Source of the DNA: CAIXSC01 sp040381235
GTDB lineage: Bacteria; Planctomycetota; Planctomycetia; Pirellulales; Pirellulaceae
Direction of reading: 5' to 3'
Assembly (NCBI GenBank): GCA_040381235.1
Contig: JBEIHS010000087.1
Location: 1 to 15,844, forward strand
Length of the DNA stretch: 15,844 nt
In this document: piece by piece, positions 6,221 to 13,386 of the stretch
Numbering within the stretch: the first letter of the stretch is position 1
Layout: every line of letters begins with the position of its first letter
The notes under the pieces: generated by a model
Seen by the model: only the letters and a program-made list of their open reading frames with translations
Databases searched by the model: none
Told to the model about the DNA's origin: nothing
Program-made: the position numbers and the translations under genes

Positions 6221-7213
6221 TTAGCCGTCGGTGCCATAGCCGGTCGGCAGTCCGTCGGTCGGCAGTCCGTCGGTCGGCAGTCCGTCGGTCGGTGGCGGTT
6301 TTTTGGCCGGTCCAACAGTCGGCAACGCCTCACGCAGATCCCATGGCGTTTCGCTGGCTGTGGTTGACAACGCGCCCGGCTGTTCCGCCAACCGGGCAAG
6401 TCGAAATACCTTGTCGCTCGCCTTCGCTTCTCCGCCAGATTCCGCCCCGATCGCGTGGCCCCAAATGAGTTCCACGCCGTCCCGTGTCATCAGACGGTAC
6501 TGGCGATCGGGTAGGCGACCGCGCGTGCCGGGCGGCGGTGGCGGCAAGAAAACCCGGTATAAACGTGCTCCACGCCACGCATCACGCAACGCCTCCGCGA
6601 TGGCTGCCGATTCGGCGACGGCCGGGTCACCCCACGGAGTTCCTGGCGAACCGACTGGCAACGTGTCGCCAACGGCGATCCGCAGAAACTCCCGCGTCTG
6701 TTCGGCCGTGAAATCCTGGGGAGGAAGCAGAACGCCCGAAGCGTCCACCGGCAAGAGCCCGCGTTGGCCGTTCGTTGTCACCTCGACCATCGCCACGGGA
6801 CGTCGATATTCCAAATCGACGATGACGCGTCCCGAGTAATCCTTCCGCACCCTTCGAACATGGCCGACCCAGCAGTGCAGGGCGAACTCCCGCGCCACCT
6901 TCAACGTGACCTGCGGGTCGAGCAAGCTGAGGGATGCCAATCCGCCATCCCGGACCACCTCGTCCTTGATGTTCGTGGGAATCCAATCCGGTTGGGGCGG
7001 TAATTCCAATCGTTCGCTATCGACCGCGTAGCGCGGATGGTTTTGAACGAGCGTTCCCCACCGCTGCCACGCGTAAGCAAAGCCGCCACCGAAAAACACG
7101 ACGAGAATGACAAACAGGGAAGCGGTCGCGGCCGTGCCCTGCAGCGGCAGGGTGAACGCGTCGGCCGCCAGTCGGAACGGACCGCGACGCGTCGCGGAGG
7201 TCGCACGTTCCAT
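6221..7213 (-). CDS. ftsQ: FtsQ/DivIB-like cell division protein
   Basis: The 330-residue protein has a basic cytoplasmic start, one membrane segment at about 27-49 (GTAATASLFVILVVFFGGGF) and a periplasmic part. Residues about 60-145 look like a POTRA domain ending in VIVDLEYRRPVAMVEV, the motif that closes FtsQ POTRA domains. Then comes LLPVDASGVLLPP (FtsQ beta-domain start) and near 250 a WGHAIGAE...ASDKVFRLARL block matching the FtsQ ELG...K..RL region. FtsQ links early and late divisome proteins and recruits peptidoglycan synthesis. It follows murB by 33 bases, as in dcw clusters. The tail has repeated LPTDG units. Similarity is low, so the name rests on topology, motifs and the murB neighbour. 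The start is the ATG at 7213, which gives a normal N-terminus. Confidence 0.72.
   Translation of the reverse strand: MERATSATRRGPFRLAADAFTLPLQGTAATASLFVILVVFFGGGFAYAWQRWGTLVQNHPRYAVDSERLELPPQPDWIPTNIKDEVVRDGGLASLSLLDPQVTLKVAREFALHCWVGHVRRVRKDYSGRVIVDLEYRRPVAMVEVTTNGQRGLLPVDASGVLLPPQDFTAEQTREFLRIAVGDTLPVGSPGTPWGDPAVAESAAIAEALRDAWRGARLYRVFLPPPPPGTRGRLPDRQYRLMTRDGVELIWGHAIGAESGGEAKASDKVFRLARLAEQPGALSTTASETPWDLREALPTVGPAKKPPPTDGLPTDGLPTDGLPTGYGTDG
6241..6285. repeat. Three 15-bp tandem units inside the ftsQ-like 3' end
   Basis: CGGTCGGCAGTCCGT occurs three times in exact tandem (6241-6255, 6256-6270, 6271-6285), with a partial fourth copy from 6286. Because 15 is a multiple of three the reading frame is kept; on the minus strand it encodes the pentapeptide LPTDG repeated near the C-terminus. 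Confidence 0.95.
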
Positions 7214-7246
7214 CGGTTTGTCCCCGCAGCCGTTTTTCCGAACGCC

Positions 7247-8125
7247 TTACCACACTTCGATTTGCGGAATCAAGTTCACTCCCAGGCGGCTCTGCACTTG
7301 ATTCCGCACTAATTCGATCAAGTTTAGCACATCGCGACTGGTGGCCCCGGTTCCCGCAATAAAGAAATTCGGGTGTGGTCCGCAAACTTCCACTTGGCCG
7401 CTGCGACTTCCCTTCAAGCCGGCCTGCTCAATCAACGCGGCGGCGGTGGCCCCGAGCGGATTCTTGAAAATGCAGCCCATGCTCAGTTCGCCAGCCGGTT
7501 GGCTCGCCTTGGCGATAATCCATTGCCGCTGCATGCGTTTGGTCAGCACTTCCGGCGATTCCCGCTCCAACTGGAAGGAGGCTTCCAGAATGGCCAGTTC
7601 GTCGAGGCTGCTGGCCCGGTATCCGAACCGCAGTTCGTCCCGTTGACGCGTGAGAATCTCGCCCGTTCGCAGCATCACCGTGGCGGTCTCGGTCCACGGT
7701 CCGATGTCGCCGACTTCGGTGCCCGAGTTGCCGTGCAACGCGCCGCCGACCGTGCCCGGGATTCCAACCAGCGTTTCCAGGCCGGCCAGCCCCTGGCCAA
7801 CGGCGGCGGAAATGGCATGCCCGAGTTTCGCCCCGCCGCCGCAGGTAATCCGCGAGTCCCGCACTGTCGTGTGGCGAAACGAGCCGGCCGACAGCCGCAC
7901 CACGACGCCGGGCACGCCTTCGTCCCGCACGAGCAGGTTCGAGCCGCCGCCGAGCAACCGAACGGGCCACCCGAGTTCGCCGCAGCGTTTGACCAAGCCC
8001 GACAGTTCCTCGATCGAGGTTGGCTCCGCGAAATACTCGGCCGCCCCGCCAAGGCGAAACCACGTGTGTTGGGCCAACGGTTCGCGGGCTCGGACAATGT
8101 GTTCAAAACCGCTCAGCGGTGGCAT
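7247..8125 (-). CDS. murB: UDP-N-acetylenolpyruvoylglucosamine reductase
   Basis: The 292-residue protein is MurB, which reduces UDP-GlcNAc-enolpyruvate to UDP-MurNAc with NADPH and FAD in the cytoplasm. FAD-binding motifs are LLGGGSNLLV at 57-66 and GIPGTVGGALHGNSG at 121-135. The substrate-binding FGYR is at 167-170 (R170 matches E. coli Arg159). The proton-donor motif reads SMGCIFKNP, so Cys218 stands where E. coli has Ser229. The C-terminal Glu of other MurBs aligns with Gln288 (LIPQIEVW), although Glu290 is two residues away. The length without the Tyr-loop insertion indicates type II. GAGAGAGG lies five bases before the ATG at 8125. It sits between the dipeptidase and ftsQ-like genes, all on the minus strand. 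Confidence 0.95.
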   Translation of the reverse strand: MPPLSGFEHIVRAREPLAQHTWFRLGGAAEYFAEPTSIEELSGLVKRCGELGWPVRLLGGGSNLLVRDEGVPGVVVRLSAGSFRHTTVRDSRITCGGGAKLGHAISAAVGQGLAGLETLVGIPGTVGGALHGNSGTEVGDIGPWTETATVMLRTGEILTRQRDELRFGYRASSLDELAILEASFQLERESPEVLTKRMQRQWIIAKASQPAGELSMGCIFKNPLGATAAALIEQAGLKGSRSGQVEVCGPHPNFFIAGTGATSRDVLNLIELVRNQVQSRLGVNLIPQIEVW

Positions 8126-8234
8126 AACGCCTCTCTCTATCGAATATCCAGGCCGAGGGGATAATAGGTTCGGCCTGTCAGGGTGTCAACGCGAACGACC
8201 ATGGCGGGTGCCGCGGCCGAGAGCCGCTCGCCGG

Positions 8235-9362
8235 TCAATTCCATGCGTGGCGGAGGAAATCGACGAAATTCCGCCACATGATGCCTTCGATGTCGCTTTC
8301 CGTATAGCCGCGTTTGTGGAGCAGTCCGGGCAGCGTCTGGAGGTCGGCGATGGAGTTCAGATCCATCGGCGTTTGCTCTGTTCCGTAGCCGCCATCCAGG
8401 TCGGTGCCGATGCCCACATGCTTGGCGTTGCCGGCCAACTGGCAGATGTGGTCGATGTGGTCGCAAATGCGTTCGATCTTCAGCTGGAAGTCGGCCGGCT
8501 TGCTCTTCAGATGCACCCAGCCGGGGATCATCATGATGGCGTCAAACGCCATCCCGAGGACGCCGCCGCGTTCGATCACCGCCTTGATCTGGTCGTCGGC
8601 GAACTGGCGGTTCCACGGGGCGAGCGCTCGCACATTCTGATGGCTGGCCCACAGCGGCCCCTGGTAGATTTCCAGGGCGTCCCAGAAGCATTCATCGCAC
8701 AGGTGCGTCACGTCCAGGATGATGCCAAGCCGCTGCATTTCCCGCAGCAGGTCCTTGCCCTTGGCGGGCAGCGGTCCTTGGGCGTCGGTGCCGTGCGCGT
8801 AGACGCCCGGTCCGTAGTGGGCCGGCCCCAACGCCCGCAATCCGTCCTCGTAGCTCTTCTCCAAGTGCCGTAGCGTGACGATCGAATCGGCCCCTTCGAG
8901 GCTGAGGATGTAGCCGATCGGCAATCGCGGGCCGGCGGCGCCGCGGGACTGCTGGCCGTACTCGGCCGACTCGTCGCGATGGGGCGCGTCGAGCCACTGC
9001 GCGAGATGTTTTTCCAACTGGGTTTTGTCGCGGATCTGGACCATTTCCCCTTGGGCTTCCATTTCGCGGTACCAGGCCAACTGCCCTTGCGTGGTCGCCC
9101 AAGCCTGCTCCGGAGAATTCCACCCGGGCAGACGGTGGAAATAGGGGGAAAAGCGGCCGATCTGCGTCGCCACGCACAGCCCCACGCGGCCGCGTCGCAT
9201 CTCGGGGAAACAGACCGTGTTGTTCCCCCGGTCGACGCGGTCCTTCATGTAGACCTCCCAGCGCCGGATGCGTTCGAGCGTCCACCGCTGGTCGCGGTTC
9301 CACTCGAGCGCGTTCATGCTCAGGTCCAGATGCACATCGAAAATCAGACGGGCGTCGCTCAT
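8235..9362 (-). CDS. Membrane-dipeptidase family (M19) peptidase
   Basis: The 375-residue protein belongs to peptidase family M19 (renal dipeptidase/PepV-independent Zn dipeptidase fold). All expected metal ligands can be seen: H11 and D13 in FDVHLDL, E156 in SLEGAD, H220 in LDVTHLCDE, H241 in WASHQNVRAL, with D321 in GIGTDLDGG. The two-zinc centre cleaves dipeptides, often with broad or D-amino-acid specificity. No signal peptide is present, so it is probably cytoplasmic. Together with murB downstream, a role in recycling or trimming cell-wall peptides is plausible but inferred. The gap to murB is 109 bases. The start is ATG 9362; a 172-base region upstream is shared with the divergent sigma-factor gene. 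Confidence 0.92.
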   Translation of the reverse strand: MSDARLIFDVHLDLSMNALEWNRDQRWTLERIRRWEVYMKDRVDRGNNTVCFPEMRRGRVGLCVATQIGRFSPYFHRLPGWNSPEQAWATTQGQLAWYREMEAQGEMVQIRDKTQLEKHLAQWLDAPHRDESAEYGQQSRGAAGPRLPIGYILSLEGADSIVTLRHLEKSYEDGLRALGPAHYGPGVYAHGTDAQGPLPAKGKDLLREMQRLGIILDVTHLCDECFWDALEIYQGPLWASHQNVRALAPWNRQFADDQIKAVIERGGVLGMAFDAIMMIPGWVHLKSKPADFQLKIERICDHIDHICQLAGNAKHVGIGTDLDGGYGTEQTPMDLNSIADLQTLPGLLHKRGYTESDIEGIMWRNFVDFLRHAWN

Positions 9363-9534
9363 GGGACAAAACTCGCGGGGGAAGGCCGGATCGGTATGCT
9401 CTTCGTTCTAGCGAAACGGCCGCCGCTCGAAAACCACGGATTCGCGCTCGCCCGCCCCGCTTCATCGCGACTACGCTTACATTGTTCCCTTGAACGAAGC
9501 CCATGTGATTGGCCAACCCCTGCGGAGAGGTTGC
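9363..9534. promoter_or_regulatory. Divergent promoter region, dipeptidase / sigma factor
   Basis: This 172-base gap separates two genes that are transcribed away from each other, so it must hold promoters for both. I see no convincing -10/-35 pair. GGAGAGG at 9524-9530 is a clear Shine-Dalgarno site four bases before ATG 9535, which fixes the sigma-factor start over the upstream TTG at 9490. Confidence 0.5.
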
Positions 9535-10128
9535 ATGACCGCCACGTCGGTCAGCCTGCTCGAACGATTGCGATCCCCGGCCGGCGAGGACGCCCCCGAG
9601 GCGTGGCGGCGTTTGGTTGCGTTGTACGGGCCGCTGATCCGTTACTGGCTGCGGCAGAACGCGGCCTTGGCGCCAGACGCCGACGACCTGGTGCAAGAAG
9701 TGCTCACCGTGCTCGTGAGGCGGATTGGCGGTTTCGAGCATAACGGCCGCCGCGGCGCGTTTCGCGTCTGGCTCCGCACCACGACCCGCCAGTGCGCGAG
9801 CGACTTCTATGCCACGCGCAGGAATCGCCCGCTCGCCACGGGCGGTTCGAGCGTTCAAGAGGCTTTGGGCGAATTGGCGAGCGTTGATAGCCCGCTGAGC
9901 CAGATTTGGGAACGGGAACACGACCTGTGGGTTGCCCGCCGACTGATCGAAATGCTGCGAACCGAATTCGAGGAACGAACGTGGCGGGCCTTCGAAGGGG
10001 TAGCGCTTAAGGGCCGGCCCGCCGCCGAAGTCGCCGCCGAGCTCGGCGTGACCCCGAACGCCGTCGCGATCGCCAAGAGCCGCGTGCTGCGGCGATTGCA
10101 CGAAGAAGCGACCGGTCTCATCGACTGA
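9535..10128 (+). CDS. ECF-type sigma-70 family RNA polymerase sigma factor
   Basis: The 197-residue protein has only the two ECF domains. Region 2 covers about 24-95, with the -10-binding DADDLVQEVLTVL at 48-60 and FRVWLRTTTRQCASDF at 76-91. Region 4 covers about 133-190, with the helix-turn-helix RPAAEVAAELGVTPNAVAIA at 161-180. It directs RNA polymerase to a private set of promoters. The closely following large kinase has an anti-sigma-type zinc motif, the arrangement seen for planctomycete ECF groups whose activity is thought to be controlled by the kinase. The same frame stays open, without a stop, for 93 codons after its TGA (to 10408). Confidence 0.93.
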   Translation: MTATSVSLLERLRSPAGEDAPEAWRRLVALYGPLIRYWLRQNAALAPDADDLVQEVLTVLVRRIGGFEHNGRRGAFRVWLRTTTRQCASDFYATRRNRPLATGGSSVQEALGELASVDSPLSQIWEREHDLWVARRLIEMLRTEFEERTWRAFEGVALKGRPAAEVAAELGVTPNAVAIAKSRVLRRLHEEATGLID

Positions 10129-10159
10129 TCGTCGTCAGGCTTTCGCCAAGAAAGGTCGG

Positions 10160-10186
10160 GGGAGCCCGTTCGAACGGCACCCTCCC
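10160..10186 (+). terminator. Possible hairpin terminator after sigma-factor gene
   Basis: GGGAG at 10160-10164 can pair with CTCCC at 10182-10186, enclosing the perfect 12-base palindrome CCGTTCGAACGG at 10166-10177. There is no T-tract, so it would be an atypical intrinsic terminator or only a pausing/processing hairpin. It begins 31 bases after the sigma stop. Confidence 0.35.
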
Positions 10187-10650
10187 GCGAAGATGGCGAA
10201 TCTTCCTCGCCGCGAAGCGGCCAAAGCAGGTCGCGACCGGCTTCAGCCTCGGAACTCCTGAACCGCGGCTCGTGGCGATTGGCGGTAGCGGTCACGTTTC
10301 TACTTATCGCGATTGAGTTCACCCGCACCGATGTCGCGACATGCCGTCAAGCGATTGAGAAAAATGAGGAGGCACCTTCAGCGTGGAGAACAGCGGTTGA
10401 CGGAGCGTGACGGCCATCGTCGTGGATCGCTCCGCGATCCAACGGAGGCGTTTGAGAGCGCCCTGGTGGACCGGCCCATATCACGGCGCCGGACTGGAAG
10501 TCGGTCGTACGAAAGGAGGGTGCAACCGCGAACGGGACCCGCGAGTCCAGCGGGAGCCGGAGGCTTCCGGCACTTGGCGTCACGTAGCGTGACGTGACGC
10601 CGGCGGAGCGCCACGAGCCAGCTGGAGGGTGGATGACGAACCGGAAGAGC

Positions 10651-10680
10651 GATCATTTTTTGAAAATGTCTGAAATGATC
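10651..10680. promoter_or_regulatory. Perfect inverted repeat upstream of the kinase gene
   Basis: GATCATTT at 10651-10658 and AAATGATC at 10673-10680 are exact reverse complements separated by 14 bases, in a local A+T-rich island within G+C-rich DNA. It lies 117 bases before the kinase ATG. A dimeric regulator site or part of a promoter is likely. The following GATCCCCGACGGGTGTTCCA reminds me of sequence seen before other planctomycete sigma/kinase genes, but this is memory, not a search. Confidence 0.5.
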
Positions 10681-10796
10681 CCCGACGGGTGTTCCATATC
10701 CTCTGTTGTCCGATGCCCCGGAGGTCGCGGAGACTCCGGTGGTAAGCTAGTTCACCCTGGGCATTCACCACCCATGCCACGCCGCCGGTCGACGCC

Positions 10797-13352
10797 ATGA
10801 ACACACCACTTGTCCGACACCCCTCCCAAGCCGAGTTGAAACAGTACGGCTTGGGCCGCTTGAAGGGACCAACCTGCGATTGGATCGAAGCCCATGTGGC
10901 GGAATGCGACGAATGCTGCGCGGTGCTGTTGCAATTGTCCGACGACACGTTTGTCCGGCTCGCGCAACATGCCGTTACGAAGTCGCTCGATTCCGTCGCG
11001 CTTCGTGCCGAGGCCCCAACCCCGCCGGCCCCGGCGAAAACGGCCGCCCGCATTCCGCGGGAAATTCCGGCCGAACTGCGCAACCACCCGCGTTACCGCG
11101 TGCTTGGACTGGTGGGCGTGGGCGGCATGGGGGCGGTGTTCAAGGCCGAGCACCGCGTGATGGAACGTCTGGTCGCGCTGAAGGTGATCCACGGCGGGTT
11201 CGTTGATAATCCGCAAGCGGTGGAGCGGTTCACGCGGGAGGTCAAGGCGGCCGCTCGTCTTGCCCATCCGAACATCGTCGCGGCGTTCGACGCCGAGCAG
11301 GCCGGCGATTGGCACTTCCTGGTCATGGAATTCGTCGACGGTGTTAGCCTTGACCGCTACGTCGCGCAACATGGGACGTTGGCCCCGCTCGTCGCCGCGC
11401 GGCTCGCCCGCCAAGCGGCGCTGGCTCTCGATCACGCCTATCAGCGCGGCATGGTCCACCGCGACATCAAGCCGCAAAACCTGATGCTGCGCCGCGGTGG
11501 CCAACTCAAGGTGCTCGACTTCGGGCTCGCGCGGCTGGCCGAGGCTCCGCTCGTCCGGCCGTCGACCGGCGCCGGCGCCGCCGAGCTCTCCGTAATCGCG
11601 GCCGACGCGGCCGACGCCTTCGAAGGTCAACGCACCCAGACCGGCATGTTGCTCGGCACACCCGATTACTTGGCTCCCGAGCAGGCTCGGGATCCCCGGT
11701 CCGCCGACATTCGCGCTGACATCTACGCTCTGGGATGCACGTTGTACTACTTGCTTCGCGGTTCCGCCCCGTTCGCCCAGCGACCGCTGCGGGAAACGCT
11801 GCTCGCGCACGCCGCCGCCGATCGCCGACCGCTGCTCGCCGCGCTCCGCGATGTGCCGCTCAGCTTGCGTGACGTCCTGGGGCGGATGTTGGCGGCCGAT
11901 CCGGCGGAGCGTTTTCAGACACCCGCCCAGTTGGCCAAAGCCCTGGCCAAAGTGATCGCCGAACTCGAAGCCTCCTCCGTTCCGCCCTCCACATCCGCGG
12001 TCCCGCCAGCCTCGAACCCCGGCGCCTCGAACCCCGGCGCCTCGAACCCCGACGCCTCGAACCCCGGGGCCTCGCAGCCCACCGGGGCTGCGCCTCGCAA
12101 GCCGGCAATCCGGGCGGGTGCCATCGAAATCGGCGCTCAAGGAGTGGTGGCGCCAAAGCTGGAGTTCGGAAAGCCCGCGATCGAGTCAGAAGCGCGGCGT
12201 GGGACGGACTCGGGGCCGCAGCCGGCTTCGACGTCGCCGCCCGGACCGGTTTCCCAGTCAATGCCCCAGCCCGTGCCCCCGCCCGTGCCCCAGCCCGTGC
12301 CCGGATCGTTACCCCGGTCGCTACCAGAGTCACCGGCCTTGGTGGACCTGCATGGAAGCTCCGCTTGGCATGCCCAGTACGACGCGCCGGGCCTCGACCT
12401 GGCGGCTATTGACACGGCTTGGGTGCGACAGGCTCCGACAGCCACCGTCGGGGATCGCGGGGGCGGCGCCGTTCGCCTTGGGGCCGGAGAACGCCCAGCG
12501 ACGCGCGGACTGGCGGGCGCGTTGCGAACGTGGCGTGGGAGGCCGGCCCTGTTTTCCCGGGCCTGCTGGATCTTGGCCGCCTTGCTCGGGGGTTTCGCCT
12601 GTTTCGCGGGCTGGTGGGCCTTATCGTCGGGTTGGAACAAGGCAGGCGCACGCAGCGACGCGATGGCGATTGCCAGCCAATCGACCGTCGGAGCAAACGC
12701 CGCGACTGCCCGATCGGGCGAAGACGCTCGCCCGTCGGTCGGAAAACCGGGCGCCGCCGGCCGACCCCATGTCCTGCCGGCGAACATTCCCGGCCGCCAG
12801 TTGGTGCTCTTCGTCTTGCCCAAACGCGATCTGTGGATGCCTGATTACGGTCCGCTCCGCGGTCAACTGGAACGCAGTGGACGCGTGAAAGTGGTGACCG
12901 CGTCGACGAGTCCGGGACCGTGCGCCATCCATCCGCAATCGCCGCAACCGGATACCTTGATTCAGGCCGAGGCGGAGCTCGCGCCCGGCTTGCTGTCCCA
13001 GCGCGATTTCGCGGCGGTCATTTTCGTGGGGTACGACACGGCGCCGTTTATCCGTGGTTCCCATGCCAGCGCCACGAAACAAATAATCGCCGGCATGGCG
13101 GCTCAAGGAAAACCCGTAGGATCGATTTGCGTGGGACAAACGGTGCTCGCCCATCATGGCGTGTTGGCGGGCCGCGAGGCGGCGTGGGGCGAATTCCTGG
13201 AAGGCCAAGTATCGAAGTCGCAAGCTCGATGGCGCGACGATCAGCGGGTTGTCATCGATCGCGGCGGAGGCTTTCCGGTCGTCACTGCCGCGACCGACCG
13301 CGACGCGGTCCCCTTGGCCAACGCACTCCTTGAACTGCTAGAAGGCGGCTGA
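10797..13352 (+). CDS. Zinc-motif Ser/Thr kinase with C-terminal DJ-1/PfpI-like domain
   Basis: The 851-residue protein has five parts. (1) Residues 1-60: HPSQAELKQYGLGRL and then H33-x3-C37-x2-C40, the anti-sigma (ZAS-like) zinc motif. (2) Residues about 98-392: a Hanks-type kinase with every key element: G107-x-G-x-x-G112, K129 in VALKV, E148, HRDIKPQN at 221-228, DFG at 241-243, APE at 293-295. (3) Residues about 393-580: a disordered Pro-rich linker with repeated ASNPG and PVPQP units. (4) One membrane segment at about 585-609 (FSRACWILAALLGGFACFAG). (5) Residues about 667-849: a DJ-1/PfpI (class I glutamine amidotransferase-like) fold with AAVIFVGYD and nucleophile elbow GSICVGQTVL (Cys778). 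Topology predicts a cytoplasmic kinase and an external C-terminal domain. The divergently placed context and the preceding ECF gene suggest joint signalling. No strong Shine-Dalgarno site is seen. Confidence 0.88.
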   Translation: MNTPLVRHPSQAELKQYGLGRLKGPTCDWIEAHVAECDECCAVLLQLSDDTFVRLAQHAVTKSLDSVALRAEAPTPPAPAKTAARIPREIPAELRNHPRYRVLGLVGVGGMGAVFKAEHRVMERLVALKVIHGGFVDNPQAVERFTREVKAAARLAHPNIVAAFDAEQAGDWHFLVMEFVDGVSLDRYVAQHGTLAPLVAARLARQAALALDHAYQRGMVHRDIKPQNLMLRRGGQLKVLDFGLARLAEAPLVRPSTGAGAAELSVIAADAADAFEGQRTQTGMLLGTPDYLAPEQARDPRSADIRADIYALGCTLYYLLRGSAPFAQRPLRETLLAHAAADRRPLLAALRDVPLSLRDVLGRMLAADPAERFQTPAQLAKALAKVIAELEASSVPPSTSAVPPASNPGASNPGASNPDASNPGASQPTGAAPRKPAIRAGAIEIGAQGVVAPKLEFGKPAIESEARRGTDSGPQPASTSPPGPVSQSMPQPVPPPVPQPVPGSLPRSLPESPALVDLHGSSAWHAQYDAPGLDLAAIDTAWVRQAPTATVGDRGGGAVRLGAGERPATRGLAGALRTWRGRPALFSRACWILAALLGGFACFAGWWALSSGWNKAGARSDAMAIASQSTVGANAATARSGEDARPSVGKPGAAGRPHVLPANIPGRQLVLFVLPKRDLWMPDYGPLRGQLERSGRVKVVTASTSPGPCAIHPQSPQPDTLIQAEAELAPGLLSQRDFAAVIFVGYDTAPFIRGSHASATKQIIAGMAAQGKPVGSICVGQTVLAHHGVLAGREAAWGEFLEGQVSKSQARWRDDQRVVIDRGGGFPVVTAATDRDAVPLANALLELLEGG
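12009..12068. repeat. Four 15-bp tandem units in the kinase linker
   Basis: GCCTCGAACCCCGGC is present at 12009-12023 and 12024-12038, with one- or two-base variants at 12039-12053 and 12054-12068. It encodes the pentapeptide ASNPG (one ASNPD), keeping the frame. A second, 12-base repeat (CCCAGCCCGTGC type, 12264-12299) encodes the nearby PQPVP/PPPVP units. Confidence 0.93.
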
Positions 13353-13386
13353 TTCCCTCCCGGGGCGATGTCCGTTTCCCGCGGGA

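Larger units (their letters stand above)
10129..10796. other. 668-base gap between sigma factor and kinase genes
   Basis: No reliable gene. Contents seen: a hairpin at 10160-10186 just after the sigma gene; a possible 43-residue ORF from TTG 10279 to TGA 10410 with a hydrophobic start (MAVAVTFLLIAIEFTRTD), unproven; an inverted repeat GGCGTCACG/CGTGACGCC at 10576-10584 and 10593-10601; CCGGAGGCTTCCGG near 10557, of a type common in planctomycete intergenic repeats; and the A+T-rich palindrome at 10651-10680. ORFs on the minus strand here run through the repeats and are unconvincing. Confidence 0.5.

Noticed and set aside
7373..8873. Long plus-strand ORFs opposite murB and the dipeptidase
   Set aside because: They are shadows of two conserved minus-strand genes and have no recognisable motifs.
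8692..10101. 469-codon minus-strand ORF spanning the dipeptidase and sigma genes
   Set aside because: It overlaps two genes with clear domains in other frames and shows no domain of its own.
10752..12140. 462-codon minus-strand ORF opposite the kinase gene
   Set aside because: It lies antisense to a gene with all kinase motifs. Its Gly/Arg-rich composition and repeats mirror the kinase codons; it is a G+C-rich shadow.
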